Numbered from the stretch's first letter, positions 12,701 through 27,700 are shown. The stretch: DNA of 64,000 nt from Cohnella faecalis (GCF_003570905.1 NZ_QXJM01000017.1:1-64000), one strand, 5' to 3'. Numbers and translations: made by a program. The notes: generated by a model from the letters alone, not told the origin.

Positions 12701-15700
12701 CGGAGATCTGGATGGCTTTGATCGAATCGCCGCCCAGTTCAAAGAAGTTATCCGCGATCCCGATGGCCGAGACGCCCAACACCCCTTGCCAAATATTCGC
12801 GAGGGTTTCTTCCAGCGCATTTCTTGGCGCCTCGTACACCGTGCCCCTCTCGAGCGTTCCTTCTGGCGACGGCAATGCCTTCCGGTCCAGCTTCCCGTTG
12901 GGCGTCAGCGGCATCTGCTCTACCCGCACGAAGAACGACGGGATCATGTATTGGGGCAGCATTTCCAACAGATGCTTCCTCAGTTCCGCTGCGCCAAGAT
13001 TGCCGTTCGCGACGAAATAGGCGCATAAATACGCGCTTCCTTCTTCATCCTTACGCGCGATGACCGTTGCTTCCTTGACCGACTCGTGTGACCGAAGCGC
13101 CGATTCCACTTCGCCCAATTCAATGCGGTGGCCGCGGATTTTCACTTGCTCGTCGATCCGTCCCAAGTATTCGATGTTCCCGTCTGGCAGCCAGCGCGCC
13201 AGGTCTCCCGTCCGGTACATCCGCTCGCCAGGCGCGAACGGGTTGGCCACGAATTTCTCCGCTGTGAGCTCCGGTTGATTCAAATATCCACGCGCCAAGC
13301 CAGCTCCCGAGATGCACAGTTCTCCCGGTACTCCGATCGGTTGCAATAACCCTTGATTGTTGCAAATATAAACTTTCGTATTCTTAATGGGTTTCCCTAA
13401 CCGTACTCTTTCGCTTTCCGTACATTCTCCAACTATGACATCAATGGTGGTTTCCGTAGGACCGTAATGATTGTGAAGAACGTACCCTTGCTTCAGAAAT
13501 TTCTCCTTTTGTTGATCATCTAATCGCTCTCCACCGCTAATGAGTACTCTTAAACTCTCTATCTTTTGCTGATCGCCCAATAATTCATGCAATAGCGACG
13601 GAGTACCATTAATGATATGAATTTGATTTTCTTTCACGTATTGAACAAACTTGTATTTGTTCAACAGGGTTTCTTTTCGAATGCAGTGCAATTTAGCGCC
13701 ATGGAGCAGGGTGCCGAATATTTGTTCTACGCTAGGATCAAATGTGTATTCGGTCATTAACACAATATTGGGGTTGAGAGACAATTCATATTGAGCATGA
13801 AACCAAGAAACGACATTGACTACATTCTTATGTTCGATCATGACGCCCTTCGGTTTCCCGGTGGAGCCCGAAGTATAGATCACATACGCCAGATCTTTGG
13901 AACTGCCCGTGTGCGCGAGATCGGTGTCATCCAGGGCGTACAACCGCTCGTCATCGACATGCAGCACTTCTCCCGCGAATCCCATCGTCTGCGCTTCCAG
14001 CCGCTTCTGCGTCAGCAGAATATCCGCTCCGCTGTCCTCCAGCATGTACCCGATTCGCTCCGCCGGATAGTCCGGATCGATCGGCAGGTACGCCCCTCCG
14101 GCTTTCAGGATCCCCAGGATCCCCACGATCATCTCCAGCGACCGCTCCGCCAGGATCCCCACGATCCGATCCGCTCCAACGCCCTTGCCCCTCAGCACTC
14201 TCGCCAGTTGATTCGCTCGTCCGTTCAATTCCGCATACGTCAGCGACTCCGACTCCAATACGACAGCCGTATGATCCGGTGTCTTCTTTACCTGTTCTTC
14301 AAACAGCCCGTGAATCGTTTGATCCGCCGGATACGTCGCCTTCGTGTCGTTGAACTCATTCAGAAGCTGACGCTTCTCTTCCGCGCTAAGCAGTTCGATG
14401 TCCTTCAGCTGTTTCTCCGTCTGACTGCTGATGTCGCGCAATAACGCAACATAATGCCGCCCCAGACGTTCTGCCGTTTCCTTCGTATATATCGCCGTAC
14501 AATACGACAGGCTCAGTCCGATTTCGCGCCCCGTTTCCACCGCGGTCAAGCTCATATCGAATTTGGATGCCGAATGTTCGAACCCGTATGGGGAGAACCG
14601 CATCTCCTCGATCTCCGTCTCTTCCTCGCTCATGTTTTGCAAGGAAAACATCGTGTCAAATATCGGATTGCGGCTCAGGTCCCTCCTTACGTTCAATTTC
14701 TCTACCAGTTCTTCGAACGGATACTCTTGATGTTCATACGCTTGCAGCGCTACCTCTTTCACTTCCTGCAAATACGCCGTAAATGTTTTCTCCCCTGCCG
14801 GCCTCGATCGCATCGCCAGCGTATTGACAAACATGCCGATGATGTTCTCGACGTCCGCATGCGGACGCCCTGCAATCGGCGTGCCTACCACGATGTCTTC
14901 CTGCCCCGTGTATTTGGAGAGCAAGACGCTGTAACCCGCAAGCAATACCATATACAGGGTCGTTCCCGTTTCCGCCGCGATTCGGCTTAATCCCGCAGAC
15001 AGCTCCCCGTCTAGCACAAATTGGATTTGATCCCCTTTGAAGCTTTGAACCGCCGGTCTCGGATAATCCGTCGGCATCTCCAATACCGGCAGTTCCCCCG
15101 AGAACGTTTCCAGCCAATACGTCTCCTGCCGTTTCATCGCTTCGCTCTGCATGAACGCCTGCTGCCATACCGCATAATCTTTGTATTGCAGCCGCGGGGC
15201 AGGCAGCGTTTGACCTTCATACAGCCCGACAAACTCCCGTACGAGAATGTCCATGGACACCCCATCGGAAATAATATGGTGCATATCGTACAGCAACACA
15301 TGGCGCTCCGGCTCCAACTCCAGCAGCCCCACCCGCAGCAGGGGCGCCTGCCCCAGATCGAATGCGCGGATAAACTCGGCGATCTGCCGCAGCCCGTCTT
15401 CCTCTGCTTTCTTATAGCTGATCTCGAAATCCACTTCCGGGTGAATCCGCTGCGCGGGCTCGCCCTCTACCCATTCAAAGGATGTGCGCAACGCCTCGTG
15501 GCGCGCGATCAGCTGACGGAAGGCACGCTCGAACCGTTCCCGGTCCACCTTGCCCTCCATCATCACCGCGCCGGGCATATTGTAGCTTTCGTCCGCGCCT
15601 TGCAATTGGCTTAGGATGTACATCCGCTTCTGCGCGGAAGACACCGGGTAATACTCGCGCAGCGGAGCCGGTTCTATCGAAGCGTAAGCATGCGCCTCCA

Positions 15701-18700
15701 TTCCCCGAATCGCCTGCGCCAATTCCTTGATCGTCGGCGACTGGAACACTTCGCGCAACGGGACCTGGACGTTCAATTCCTTGTGGATGCGGCTAACCAG
15801 CGTCGTCGCTTTGAGAGAATGTCCGCCCAGTTCAAAGAAGTTATCCGTGATCCCGATGGCCGAGACGCCCAACACCCCTTGCCAAATATTCGCGAGGGTT
15901 TCTTCCAGCGCATTTCTTGGCGCCTCGTACACCGTGCCCCTCTCGAGCGTTCCTTCTGGCGACGGCAATGCCTTCCGGTCCAGCTTCCCGTTGGGCGTCA
16001 GCGGCATCTGCTCTACCCGCACGAAGAACGACGGGATCATGTATTGGGGCAGCATTTCCGACAAACGCTTCCTCAGTTCCGCTGCGCCAAGATTGCCGTT
16101 CGCGACGAAATAGGCGCATAAATACGCGCTTCCTTCTTCATCCTTACGCGCGATGACCGTTGCTTCCTTGACCGATTCGTGTGACCGAAGCGCCGATTCC
16201 ACTTCGCCCAATTCAATGCGGTGGCCGCGGATTTTCACTTGCTCGTCGATCCGTCCCAAGTATTCGATGTTCCCGTCCGGCAGCCAGCGCGCCAGGTCTC
16301 CCGTCCGGTACATCCGCTCGCCAGGTGCGAACGGGTTGGCCACGAATTTCTCCGCGGTGAGCTCCGGTTGATTCAAATATCCCCGTGCCAAGCCGGCTCC
16401 CGCGATGCACAGTTCTCCCGGTATTCCGATCGGTTGCAATAACCGTCCGCCGGCATCCACGATATGCACTTTCGTGTTCGCAATCGGGGTGCCGATCGGA
16501 ATATTAGCGGCATTATGACTGATCGCATAATGGGTACAGATCACTGTGCTTTCCGTCGGACCGTAGGTATTCCTTACTTCGTAGTTATTCAGCTGGTAGC
16601 CTTTGACCTTATCTGCGCCCGTAAGCAAAATACGTAAGGAGCGGTTCTCCAGCGCAGCAAACTGCTCATAAACTTGAGGCGGCATCCAAGTGATTGTGAT
16701 GTCGTTCTCGTGATAGTACCGGTTGAGCTCGTTTACATCCAATCGTATTACATCATCAAGCAGGTGTACCTCTGAACCTGAAATCAAATAAGGAAATAAC
16801 TCCCACACCGAAGCGTCGAATACACTCGGCGCATACTGGGTGCTTCGATCTGAAGCTGTGATCTTAAATTCATTTCGATGCCACTCACAGAGGTTAACTA
16901 GAGACCGGTGTTCCACGATAACGCCCTTCGGCCTTCCTGTGGAGCCCGAAGTATAGATCACATACGCCAGATCTTTGGAACTGCCGGTATGATCGAGATC
17001 GGTGTTATCTCCAGCGTACAACCGCTCGTCATCGACATGCAGCACTTCTCCCGCGAATCCCATCGTCTGCGCTTCCAGCCGTTTCTGCGTCAGCAGAATA
17101 TCCGCTCCGCTGTCCTCCAGCATGTACCCGATTCGCTCCGCCGGATAGTCCGGATCGATCGGCAGGTACGCCCCTCCGGCTTTCAGGATCCCCAGGATCC
17201 CCACGATCATCTCCAGCGACCGCTCCGCCAGGATCCCTACGATCCGATCCGCTCCAACGCCCTTGCCCCTCAGCACTCTCGCCAGTTGATTCGCTCGTCC
17301 GTTCAATTCCGCATACGTCAGCGACTCCGACTCCAATACGACAGCCGTATGATCCGGTGTCTTCTTTACCTGTTCTTCAAACAGCCCGTGAATCGTTTGA
17401 TCCGCCGGATACGACGCCTTCGTGTCGTTGAACGCATGCAGAAGCTGACGCTTCTCTTCCGCGCTAAGCAGTTCGAGGTCCTTCAGCTGTTTCTCCGTCT
17501 GACTGCTGATGTCGCGCAATAACGCAACATAATGCCGCCCCAGACGTTCTGCCGTTTCCTTCGTATATATCGCCGTACAATACGACAGGCTCAGTCCGAT
17601 TTCGCGCCCCGTTTCCACCGCGGTCAAGCTCATATCGAATTTGGATGCCGAATGTTCGAACCCGTATGGGGAGAACCGCATCTCCTCGATCTCCGTCTCT
17701 TCCTCGCTCATGTTTTGCAAGGAAAACATCGTGTCAAATATCGGATTGCGGCTCAGGTCCCTCCTTACGTTCAATTTCTCTACCAGTTCTTCGAACGGAT
17801 ACTCTTGATGTTCATACGCTTGCAGCGCTACCTCTTTCACTTCCTGCAAATACGCCGTAAATGTTTTCTCCCCTGCCGGCCTCGATCGCATCGCCAGCGT
17901 ATTGACAAACATGCCGATGATGTTCTCGACGTCCGCATGCGGACGCCCTGCAATCGGCGTGCCTACCACGATGTCTTCCTGCCCCGTGTATTTGGAGAGC
18001 AAGGCGCTGTAACCCGCAAGCAATACCATATACAGGGTCGTTCCCGTTTCCGCCGCGATTCGGTTTAATCCTGCCGACAGCTCCCCGTCCAGCACAAATT
18101 GGATTTGATCCCCTTTGAAGCTTTGAACCGCCGGTCTCGGATAATCCGTCGGCATCTCCAATACCGGCAGTTCCCCGAGAACGTCTCCAGCCAATACGTC
18201 TCCTGCCGTTTCATCGCTTCGCTCTGCATGAACGCCTGCTGCCATACCGCATAATCTTTGTATTGCAGCCGCGGGGCAGGCAGCGTTTGACCCCCATACA
18301 GCCCGACAAACTCCCGTACGAGAATGTCCATGGACACCCCGTCGGAAATAATATGGTGCATATCGTACAGCAACACCTGGCGCTCCGGCTCCAACTCCAG
18401 CAGCCCCACCCGCAGCAGGGGCGCCTGCCCCAGATCGAATGCGCGGATAAACTCGGCGATCTGCCGCAGCCCGTCTTCCTCTGCTTTCTTATAGCTGATC
18501 TCGAAATCCACTTCCAGGTGAATCCGCTGCGCGGGCTCGCCCTCCACCCATTCAAAGGATGTGCGCAACGCCTCGTGGCGCGCGATCAGCTGCCGGAAGG
18601 CACGCTCGAACCGTTCCCGGTCCACCTTGCCCTCCATCATCACCGCGCCGGGCATATTGTAGCTTTGCTCCGCGCCTTGCAATTGGCTTAGGATGTACAT

Positions 18701-21700
18701 CCGCTTCTGCGCGGAAGACACCGGGTAATACTCGCGCAGCGGAGCCGGTTCTATCGAAGCGTAAGCATGCGCCTCCATTCCCCGAATCGCCTGCGCCAAT
18801 TCCTTGATCGTCGGCGACTGGAACACTTCGCGCAACGGGACCTGAACGTTCAATTCCTTGTGGATGCGGCTAACCAGCGTCGTCGCTTTGAGAGAATGTC
18901 CGCCCAGTTCAAAGAAGTTATCCGTGATCCCGATGGCCGAGACGCCCAACACCCCTTGCCAAATATTCGCGAGGGTTTCTTCCAGCGCATTTCTTGGCGC
19001 CTCGTACACCGTGCCCCTCTCGAGCGTTCCTTCTGGCGACGGCAATGCCTTCCGGTCCAGCTTCCCGTTGGGCGTCAGCGGCATCTGCTCTACCCGCACG
19101 AAGAACGACGGGATCATGTATTGGGGCAGCATTTCCAACAGATGCTTCCTCAGTTCCGCTGCGCCAAGATTGCCGTTCGCGACGAAATAGGCGCATAAAT
19201 ACGCGCTTCCTTCTTCATCCTTACGCGCGATGACCGTTGCTTCCTTAACCGATTCGTGTGACCGAAGCGCCGATTCCACTTCGCCCAATTCGATGCGGTG
19301 GCCGCGGACTTTCACTTGCTCGTCGATCCGTCCCAAGTATTCGATGTTCCCGTCCGGCAGCCAGCGCGCCAGGTCTCCCGTCCGGTACATCCGCTCGCCA
19401 GGTGCGAACGGGTTGGCTACGAATTTCTCCGCGGTGAGCTCCGGTTGATTCAAATATCCACGCGCCAAGCCAGCTCCCGAGATGCATAGCTCTCCCGGTA
19501 CTCCGATCGGTTGCAATAACCGTCCGCCGGCATCCACGATATGCACTTTCGTGTTCGCAATCGGGCTGCCGATCGTAAGTTTCAATGCACGCTCTACATG
19601 CCTCAAATAGGACGTTACCACGCTGTTCTCGGTAGGACCGTATTCATTCACGAATTCAATATGTCCGTACCTGCCAACCGTTTTCTCGATAACTCCAGAA
19701 TCTGCTTTTCTCCGGCTAGCGTGATAACTTGCAAATGCTCAGCATCTGTGCGATAAATATTCTTGTATCGCCTGAAACAAAGAAGGTACGCAAATGAAAT
19801 GACTTACTTTTGAAGTGGCGATCGCTTTCACGATCGCATACGGGTTTCTTGTGTCTTGCAACAGGATGGCTCTCGCACCAGACAGGATAGGCGTGAAAAA
19901 GCTGGTCACAAATCCATCGAATGAATAGGAAAACAATTGCAGAACGCTATGCGTTTCGTTAAATCCATACGCTTGTTTGCGCCAAAGCAGCGCATTGATT
20001 ACTCCGTCTTGCTCGATCATGACGCCCTTCGGCTTCCCGGTGGAGCCCGAAGTATAGATCACATACGCCAGATCTTTGGAGCTGCCGGTATGATCGAGAT
20101 CGGTGTTATCCAGGGCGTACAACCGCTCGTCATCGACATGCAGCACTTCTCCCGCGAATCCCATCGTCTGCCCTTGCAGCCGTTTCTGCGTCAGCAGGAT
20201 ATCCGCTCCGCTGTCCTCCAGCATGTACCCGATTCGCTCCGCCGGATAGTCCGGATCGATCGGCAGGTACGCCCCTCCGGCTTTCAGGATCCCCAGGATC
20301 CCCACGATCATCTCCAGCGACCGCTCCGCCAGGATCCCCACGATCCGATCCGCGCCAACGCCCTTGCCCCTCAGCACTCTCGCCAGTTGATTCGCTCGTC
20401 CGTTCAATTCCGCATACGTCAGCGACTCCGACTCCAATACGACAGCCGTATGATCCGGTGTCTTCTTTACCTGTTCTTCAAACAGCCCCTGAATCGTTTG
20501 ATCCGCCGGATACGACGCCTTCGTGTCGTTGAACGCATGCAGAAGCTGACGCTTCTCTTCCGCGCTAAGCAGTTCGATGGCCTTCAGCTGTTTCGCCGTC
20601 TGACTGCTGATGTCGCGCAATAACGCAACATAATGCCGCCCCAGCCGTTCTGCCGTTTCCTTCGTATATATCGCCGTACAATACGACAGGCTCAGTCCGA
20701 TTTCGCGCCCCGTTTCCACCGCGGTCAAGCTCATATCGAATTTGGATGCCGAATGTTCGAACCCGTATGGGGAGAACCGCATCTCCTCGATCTCCGTCTC
20801 TTCCTCGCTCATGTTTTGCAAGGAAAACATCGTGTCAAATATCGGATTGCGGCTCAGGTCCCTCCTTACGTTCAATTTCTCTACCAGTTCTTCGAACGGA
20901 TACTCTTGATGTTCATACGCTTGCAGCGCTACCTCTTTCACTTCCTGCAAATACGCCGTAAATGTTTTCTCCCCTGCCGGCCTCGATCGCATCGCCAGCG
21001 TATTGACAAACATGCCGATGATGTTCTCGACGTCCGCATGCGGACGCCCTGCAATCGGCGTGCCTACCACGATGTCTTCCTGCCCCGTGTATTTGGAGAG
21101 CAAGGCGCTGTAACCCGCAAGCAATACCATATACAGGGTCGTTCCCGTTTCCGCCGCGATTCGGTTTAATCCTGCCGACAGCTCCCCGTCCAGCACAAAT
21201 TGGATTTGATCCCCTTTGAAGCTTTGAACCGCCGGTCTCGGATAATCCGTCGGCATCTCCAATACCGGCAGTTCCCCCGAGAACGTCTCCAGCCAATACG
21301 TCTCCTGCCGTTTCATCGCTTCGCTCTGCATGAACGCCTGCTGCCATACCGCATAATCTTTGTATTGCAGCCGCGGGGCAGGCAGCGTTTGACCCCCATA
21401 CAGCCCGACAAACTCCCGTACGAGAATGTCCATGGACACCCCGTCGGAAATAATATGGTGCATATCGTACAGCAACACCTGGCGCTCCGGCTCCAACTCC
21501 AGCAGCCCCACCCGCAGCAGGGCGCCTGCCCCAGATCGAACGCGCGGATAAACTCGGCGATCTGCCGCAGCCCGCCTTCCTCTGCTTTCTTATAGCTGAT
21601 CTCGAAATCCACTTCCAGGTGAATCCGCTGCGCGGGCTCGCCCTCTACCCATTCAAAGGATGTGCGCAACGCCTCGTGGCGCGCAATCAGCTGCCGGAAG

Positions 21701-24700
21701 GCACGCTCGAACCGTTCCCGGTCCACTTTGCCCTCCATCATCACCGCGCCGGGCATATTGTAGCTTTCGTCCGCGCCTTGCAATTGGCTTAGGATATACA
21801 TCCGCTTCTGCGCGGAAGACACCGGGTAATACTCGCGCAGCGGAGCCGGTTCTATCGAAGCGTAAGCATGCGCCTCCATTCCCCGAATCGCCTGCGCCAA
21901 TTCCTTGATCGTCGGCGACTGGAACACTTCGCGCAACGGGACCTGGACGTTCAATTCCTTGTGGATGCGGCTAACCAGCGTCGTCGCTTTGAGAGAATGT
22001 CCGCCCAGTTCAAAGAAGTTATCCGCGATCCCGATGGCCGAGACGCCCAACACCCCTTGCCAAATATTCGCGAGGGTTTCTTCCAGCGCATTTCTTGGCG
22101 CCTCGTACACCGTGCCCCTCTCGAGCGTTCCTTCTGGCGACGGCAATGCCTTCCGGTCCAGCTTTCCGTTGGGCGTCAGCGGCATCTGCTCTACCCGCAC
22201 GAAGAACGACGGGATCATGTACTGGGGCAACATTTCCGACAAACGCTTCCTCAGTTCCGCTGCGCCAAGATTGCCGTTCGCGACGAAATAGGCGCATAAA
22301 TACGCGCTTCCTTCTTCATCCTTACGCGCGATGACCGTTGCTTCCTTAACCGATTCGTGTGACCGAAGCGCCGATTCCACTTCGCCCAATTCGATGCGGT
22401 GGCCGCGGACTTTCACTTGCTCGTCGATCCGTCCCAAGTATTCGATATTCCCGTCCGGCAGCCAGCGCGCCAGGTCTCCCGTCCGGTACATCCGCTCGCC
22501 AGGTGCGAACGGGTTGGCTACGAATTTCTCCGCGGTGAGCTCCGGTTGATTCAAATATCCCCGTGCCAAGCCAGCTCCCGAGATGCACAATTCTCCGGGC
22601 ACTCCAACGGGCCGCAATTTATGATCCGAACCCAATATATAAGTGTGCAAAGTGGGAAGAGGCTGACCCACATTGCTTATGTGCCCTTCAATCTCCGTCT
22701 GTTTTATTTGTTTATAGGTGACATGGACCGTTGTTTCTGTGATGCCGTACATATTAATAAGCTCTACGTTCGGATACTTCGACTTCCAATTCTCGAGTAA
22801 CGATGGCTTCAGCGCTTCCCCCCCAAAAATAACCATCCGAAGCAACAGAGGCTCTGCCTGAAGCCGATCTTCTTCAACCAACTGATAAAAATAGGTTGGC
22901 GTTTGATTTAATACCGTTACCTTTTCCGTTCTTAATAACGTCAGAAATTCCCTAGGATTTTTGCTGACCTCTTTGGGAACAACAATCAATTTCCCGCCAT
23001 ACAGAATGGCACCATACATTTCCCAAACAGAAAATCAAAACAGAAGGAATGAAACAACGTCCAAGTATCTTTGTAGGAGAACTGAAATGGAGTTCTGTCG
23101 TTAAAGAATAATCTTACGACATTGTCATGCTCGATCATGACGCCCTTCGGCTTCCCGGTGGAGCCCGAAGTATAGATCACATACGCCAGATCTTTGGAAC
23201 TGCCCGTATGCTCAAGATGGTATCATCCAGGGCGTACAACCGCTCGTCATCGACATGCAGCACTTCTCCCGCGAATCCCATCGTCTGCGCTTCCAGCCGT
23301 TTCTGCGTCAGCAGAATATCCGCTCCGCTGTCCTCCAGCATGTACCCGATTCGCTCCGCCGGATAGTCCGGATCGATCGGCAGGTACGCCCCTCCGGCTT
23401 TCAGGATCCCCAGGATCCCCACGATCATCTCCAGCGACCGCTCCGCCAGGATCCCCACGATCCGATCCGCTCCAACGCCCTTGCCCCTCAGCACTCTCGC
23501 CAGTTGATTCGCTCGTCCGTTCAATTCCGCATACGTTAGCGACTCCGACTCCAATACGACAGCCGTATGATCCGGTGTCTTCTTTACCTGTTCTTCAAAC
23601 AGCCCGTGAATCGTTTGATCCGCCGGATACGACGCCTTCGTGTCGTTGAACTCATACAGAAGCTGACGCTTCTCTTCTTCCGTCACGATTTCCAACTGAT
23701 CGATGTGTACATGCGGGGTTTCCACGAGCTGGGCGACTACCTCTTGCAAGTGCCCCCGTATTCTCGCTACCATTCCTCGATCGATTCGAGCCGCATTGTA
23801 GCTGAATTCGATCGTCATTTTCTTGCCAGGCAAATCAGGATACTTCTAAGTCATAGTTGGTTGGTTTTCAACGTCTCTACGTTTGCTAATCGCAAACCCG
23901 ATGCTTTGGTCCGCTCGATTGTTCGATGGCTTCTTCGAATCGGGTAATCTCGAACAAGCAATGACATGATTGACAATCCTTGCTTCAGCGGAGAGTGTCG
24001 CCTGAATTTCGTAAAAGCGGATATAGTCATACTGCGCCGAACGAAAGCGATAACAGCTGGACTTGCTTCACAGGTCGAAAAAGACATGCCGGTCTTGGCC
24101 TTTTAATACGAAGGGTATCGTGTTGCTAAACAACCGATAATTTGCTCATGCCCGCAATCTCGGAAGGACGGCCCGATACGACGAGCCGAATACCGCAATC
24201 GTCCCGCCATTGTAATGTTTGCAGCAGTTTCCCATATCGTTTGCAGGCACGTGTTCAGTTTCCTGATGCTCGTTCGCTGTCGGTCAATCTTCTGGTGCAG
24301 TCTTCTTCGCAGAGTCAGGACATCTTCTCCAGCATGTAGGCTTCGCTTTTGCTGGTTGCCCAAGGTCGGCAAATGTGACGGAAGCTCATACCTTCCAAAT
24401 ACCCGGTTCCAGTAATTGTGAAGCGCGCACATCTTGTTTTCCCAGGCCACTTAATATACTGACGTGTATCGGTGTAAACAGGCCCAAGCCATGCGGTTTT
24501 GGCTCTCGCAGCGATTGATAAATGCAACAGTTCTTTGGCTCACGACCGAAGAACACCAGCCTTACCCATCAGCAATATGGTGAAAGCTCAATACCATCGT
24601 GTAGCCGCGGTTCCTTTGCGGAATACAAGCAGCACGCATTAAGGAGCTTCGCTCAGATCGAATCCTTGCGCCCTTGTCTTTTGCTTGAATTGTTCGAATC

Positions 24701-27700
24701 ACGCCGTTTGGTTCCTCGATACCGTAACTCGCGAGGTTTCAGATTGGATTTGACTGCGGGCGCTCCCTTAACACCATCGTGCAACAATTGTTGCTTCTCC
24801 ATAGGGAGATAGGCGCTCCTAGTTACAGGTCGGAAGATGTCATAGGCGTCAATCAACCGTATTTATGGCTTTTTTCAAACAATCCGACATCGAAATAGCC
24901 ATCGATCTTAAAGCTGTCTGTCAAAATAAGCATCGTGTGAGCCGGGATCGAATACATGGTGGAACAGCATCCCCTGCTGTAAAGGGCTAATGGATAGACG
25001 TGTCTACTTGCCCACATGCATGAATGCCTCGTGGATTTGATCCAGCGCTTCGATGGACAGTTCGTTGAACAATAAATCGCTTGCGTTTTTCCGTCTCTCT
25101 TCTATTGCGCAATGCTCGATGATGGCTTCCAGATGACGCTTGTACCCGGCTGCCAGCTTTCAATCGTATCCGCTTCATAGCCTTTCCCGTTGTAATCGAT
25201 CGTAAGCTGCAGGTGCCCGCCCAGGACCATTCCGTTGATCGACAGCGTCGACGTTCTTTCGCCGTTCGGACTGACCGAGCTGCCCGCGCCGTACCTCGAT
25301 CCCGCAAAAAGTCCCGTTTCCACGTCCTGGTCAAATTGTCCCAGGTAGTTGAAACTGACCTCCGGCTTCAGCTTCCATGTCCGCCCTTCAGCAGCTGCCT
25401 TCCCGTACTTTAACAACCGTATCCGATCCCTTTATTCGGGACTCGGCGCAGGTGTTCTTTTACCGTCTTGATTTGGTACGATAGCTCCCGACTTTGTTCC
25501 ATCTCCAATATCACGGATATTGGGTGGTAAACCACCCCACCGTCCGGCTGATATCCACTTCATGACCGATCTCTTCCCGGCCATGTCCCTCCAGCTCAAT
25601 GGCCGCTTGCTTACTGTCATTCCATTCGCCGATCGCCAATCCCAACGCCGTTAACAAAATATCGTTAATTTCCGTGTTGTACGCCTTGTTGACCTGCTTC
25701 AGCAGTTTTTCCGTCTGTTCTTCCGTCAGGGTCAAGGATACATGCCGCCGTCTTTCATGAGGCCTGCTCCGACTTCAGAATCCTTGCGAAGCGGCTTGAC
25801 TTCCGCGCGCTCAACGGCTTGCCAATATTCGGCTTCTTCCAACACCTGCCCTGTTGGCGTAGCCTTGCAGCGCCTTCGCCCATGTCTGGTAGGAATCGGT
25901 TTTCGCCGGAAAACGGATCGCCTCCCCATTCATTGCCTGACGATAACCCGTATTTAAATCTTCCAGCACAATCCGCCAAGATATCCCGTCCACAACCAGA
26001 TGATGGACGGCCAGCAGCAAATGATCTCCTTCGGCCGTTTTGAATAATCCCGCTTTTAACAGCGGCCTTTGCCAAGATCCATGCTCGCTTGAATTTCGGT
26101 GGCACATGCTTGAATCACTTCTTCTTCAGCCTGCTGATCCCCCGTGACATCGCGAACCTCAAGGTGGAAGACTTCTCCCTCCATCCCCCGGTTCCGCTGC
26201 GTATACCCCTCGCTGCCCGGGTGATACACCATTCGCAATCCGTCATGATGCTCAGCCAATTTCGCGAGAACCTCACGAACGATCCGCTCGTCAAATCCGT
26301 CTTTACGGTGCAGCATCACAGCCTGGTTACAGTGCTGCCTGTCCGTGAAGTTTTGTTCGAAGAACCAGCGCTGGATCGGCGTGAGTTCCACTTCGCCTTC
26401 CACCAAGCCCTGATCGATCGTTCTTCCCACAGGACGGAGACAAGAACTCAGCTCCCCGATCGTTGGATGCTGAAATAAGTCTTTGATCTCCATCTTCAAG
26501 TGATGGGCATGCAGGCGCGCGGAGATCTGGATGGCTTTGATCGAATCGCCGCCCAGTTCAAAGAAGTTATCCGCGATCCCGATGGCCGAGACGCCCAACA
26601 CCCCTTGCCAAATATTCGCGAGGGTTTCTTCCAGCGCATTTCTTGGCGCCTCGTACACCGTGCCCCTCTCGAGCGTTCCTTCTGGCGACGGCAATGCCTT
26701 CCGGTCCAGCTTCCCGTTGGGCGTCAGCGGCATCTGCTCTACCCGCACGAAGAACGACGGGATCATGTACTGGGGCAACATTTCCGACAAACGCTTCCTC
26801 AGTTCCGCTGCGCCAAGATTGCCGTTCGCGACGAAATAGGCGCATAAATACGCGCTTCCTTCTTCATCCTTACGCGCGATGACCGTTGCTTCCTTGACCG
26901 ATTCGTGTGATCGAAGCGCCGATTCCACTTCGCCCAATTCGATGCGGTGGCCACGGACTTTCACTTGCTCGTCGATCCGTCCCAAGTATTCGATGTTCCC
27001 GTCCGGCAGCCAGCGCGCCAGGTCTCCCGTCCGGTACATCCGCTCGCCAGGTGCGAACGGATTGGCCACAAATTTCTCCGCGGTGAGCTCCGGCTGATTC
27101 AAATATCCACGTGCCAAGCCAGCTCCCGAGATGCACAGTTCTCCCGGTACTCCGATCGGTTGCAATAACCGTCCGCCGGCATCCACGATATGCACTTTCG
27201 TGTTCGCAATCGGGCTGCCGATCGTAAGTTTCAATGCACGCTCTACATGCCTCAAATAGGACGTTACCACGCTGTTCTCGGTAGGACCGTATTCATTCAC
27301 GATTTCAATATGTCCGTACCTGCCAACCGTTTTCTCGATAACTCCAGAATCTGCTTTTTCTCCGGCTAGCGTGATAACTTGCAAATGCTCAGCATCTTGT
27401 GGCGATAAATATTCTTGTATCGCCTGAAACAAAGAAGGTACGCAAATGAAATGACTTACTTTTGAAGTGGCGATCGCTTTCACGATCGCATACGGGTTTC
27501 TTGTGTCTTGCAACAGGATGGCTCTCGCACCGGACAGGATAGGCGTGAAAAAGCTGGTCACAAATCCATCGAATGAATAGGAAAACAATTGCAGAACGCT
27601 ATGCGTTTCGTTAAATCCATACGCCTGTTTGCGCCAAAGCAGCGCATTGATTACTCCGTCTTGCTCGATCATGACGCCCTTCGGCTTCCCGGTGGAGCCC

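Larger units (their letters stand above)
18346..27166 (-). repeat. 8.8-kb direct repeat, copy 2 (C-terminal A6 to C9)
   Basis: This is the second copy of the block at 1-8813. Consensus errors are concentrated here, mainly 23.83-25.9 kb. The left part (18346-23.8 kb) keeps the same Thr and Tyr-like cassettes in the same order as copy 1. Confidence 0.85.

Noticed and set aside
13791-14444. Long plus-strand open frames opposite the NRPS (also 16908-17522, 19937-20623, 27589-28581)
   Set aside because: They recur at every module copy, lie antisense to conserved A and C domain codons, have no ribosome binding sites and only low-complexity Arg/Gln-rich products. They are shadows of the coding strand.
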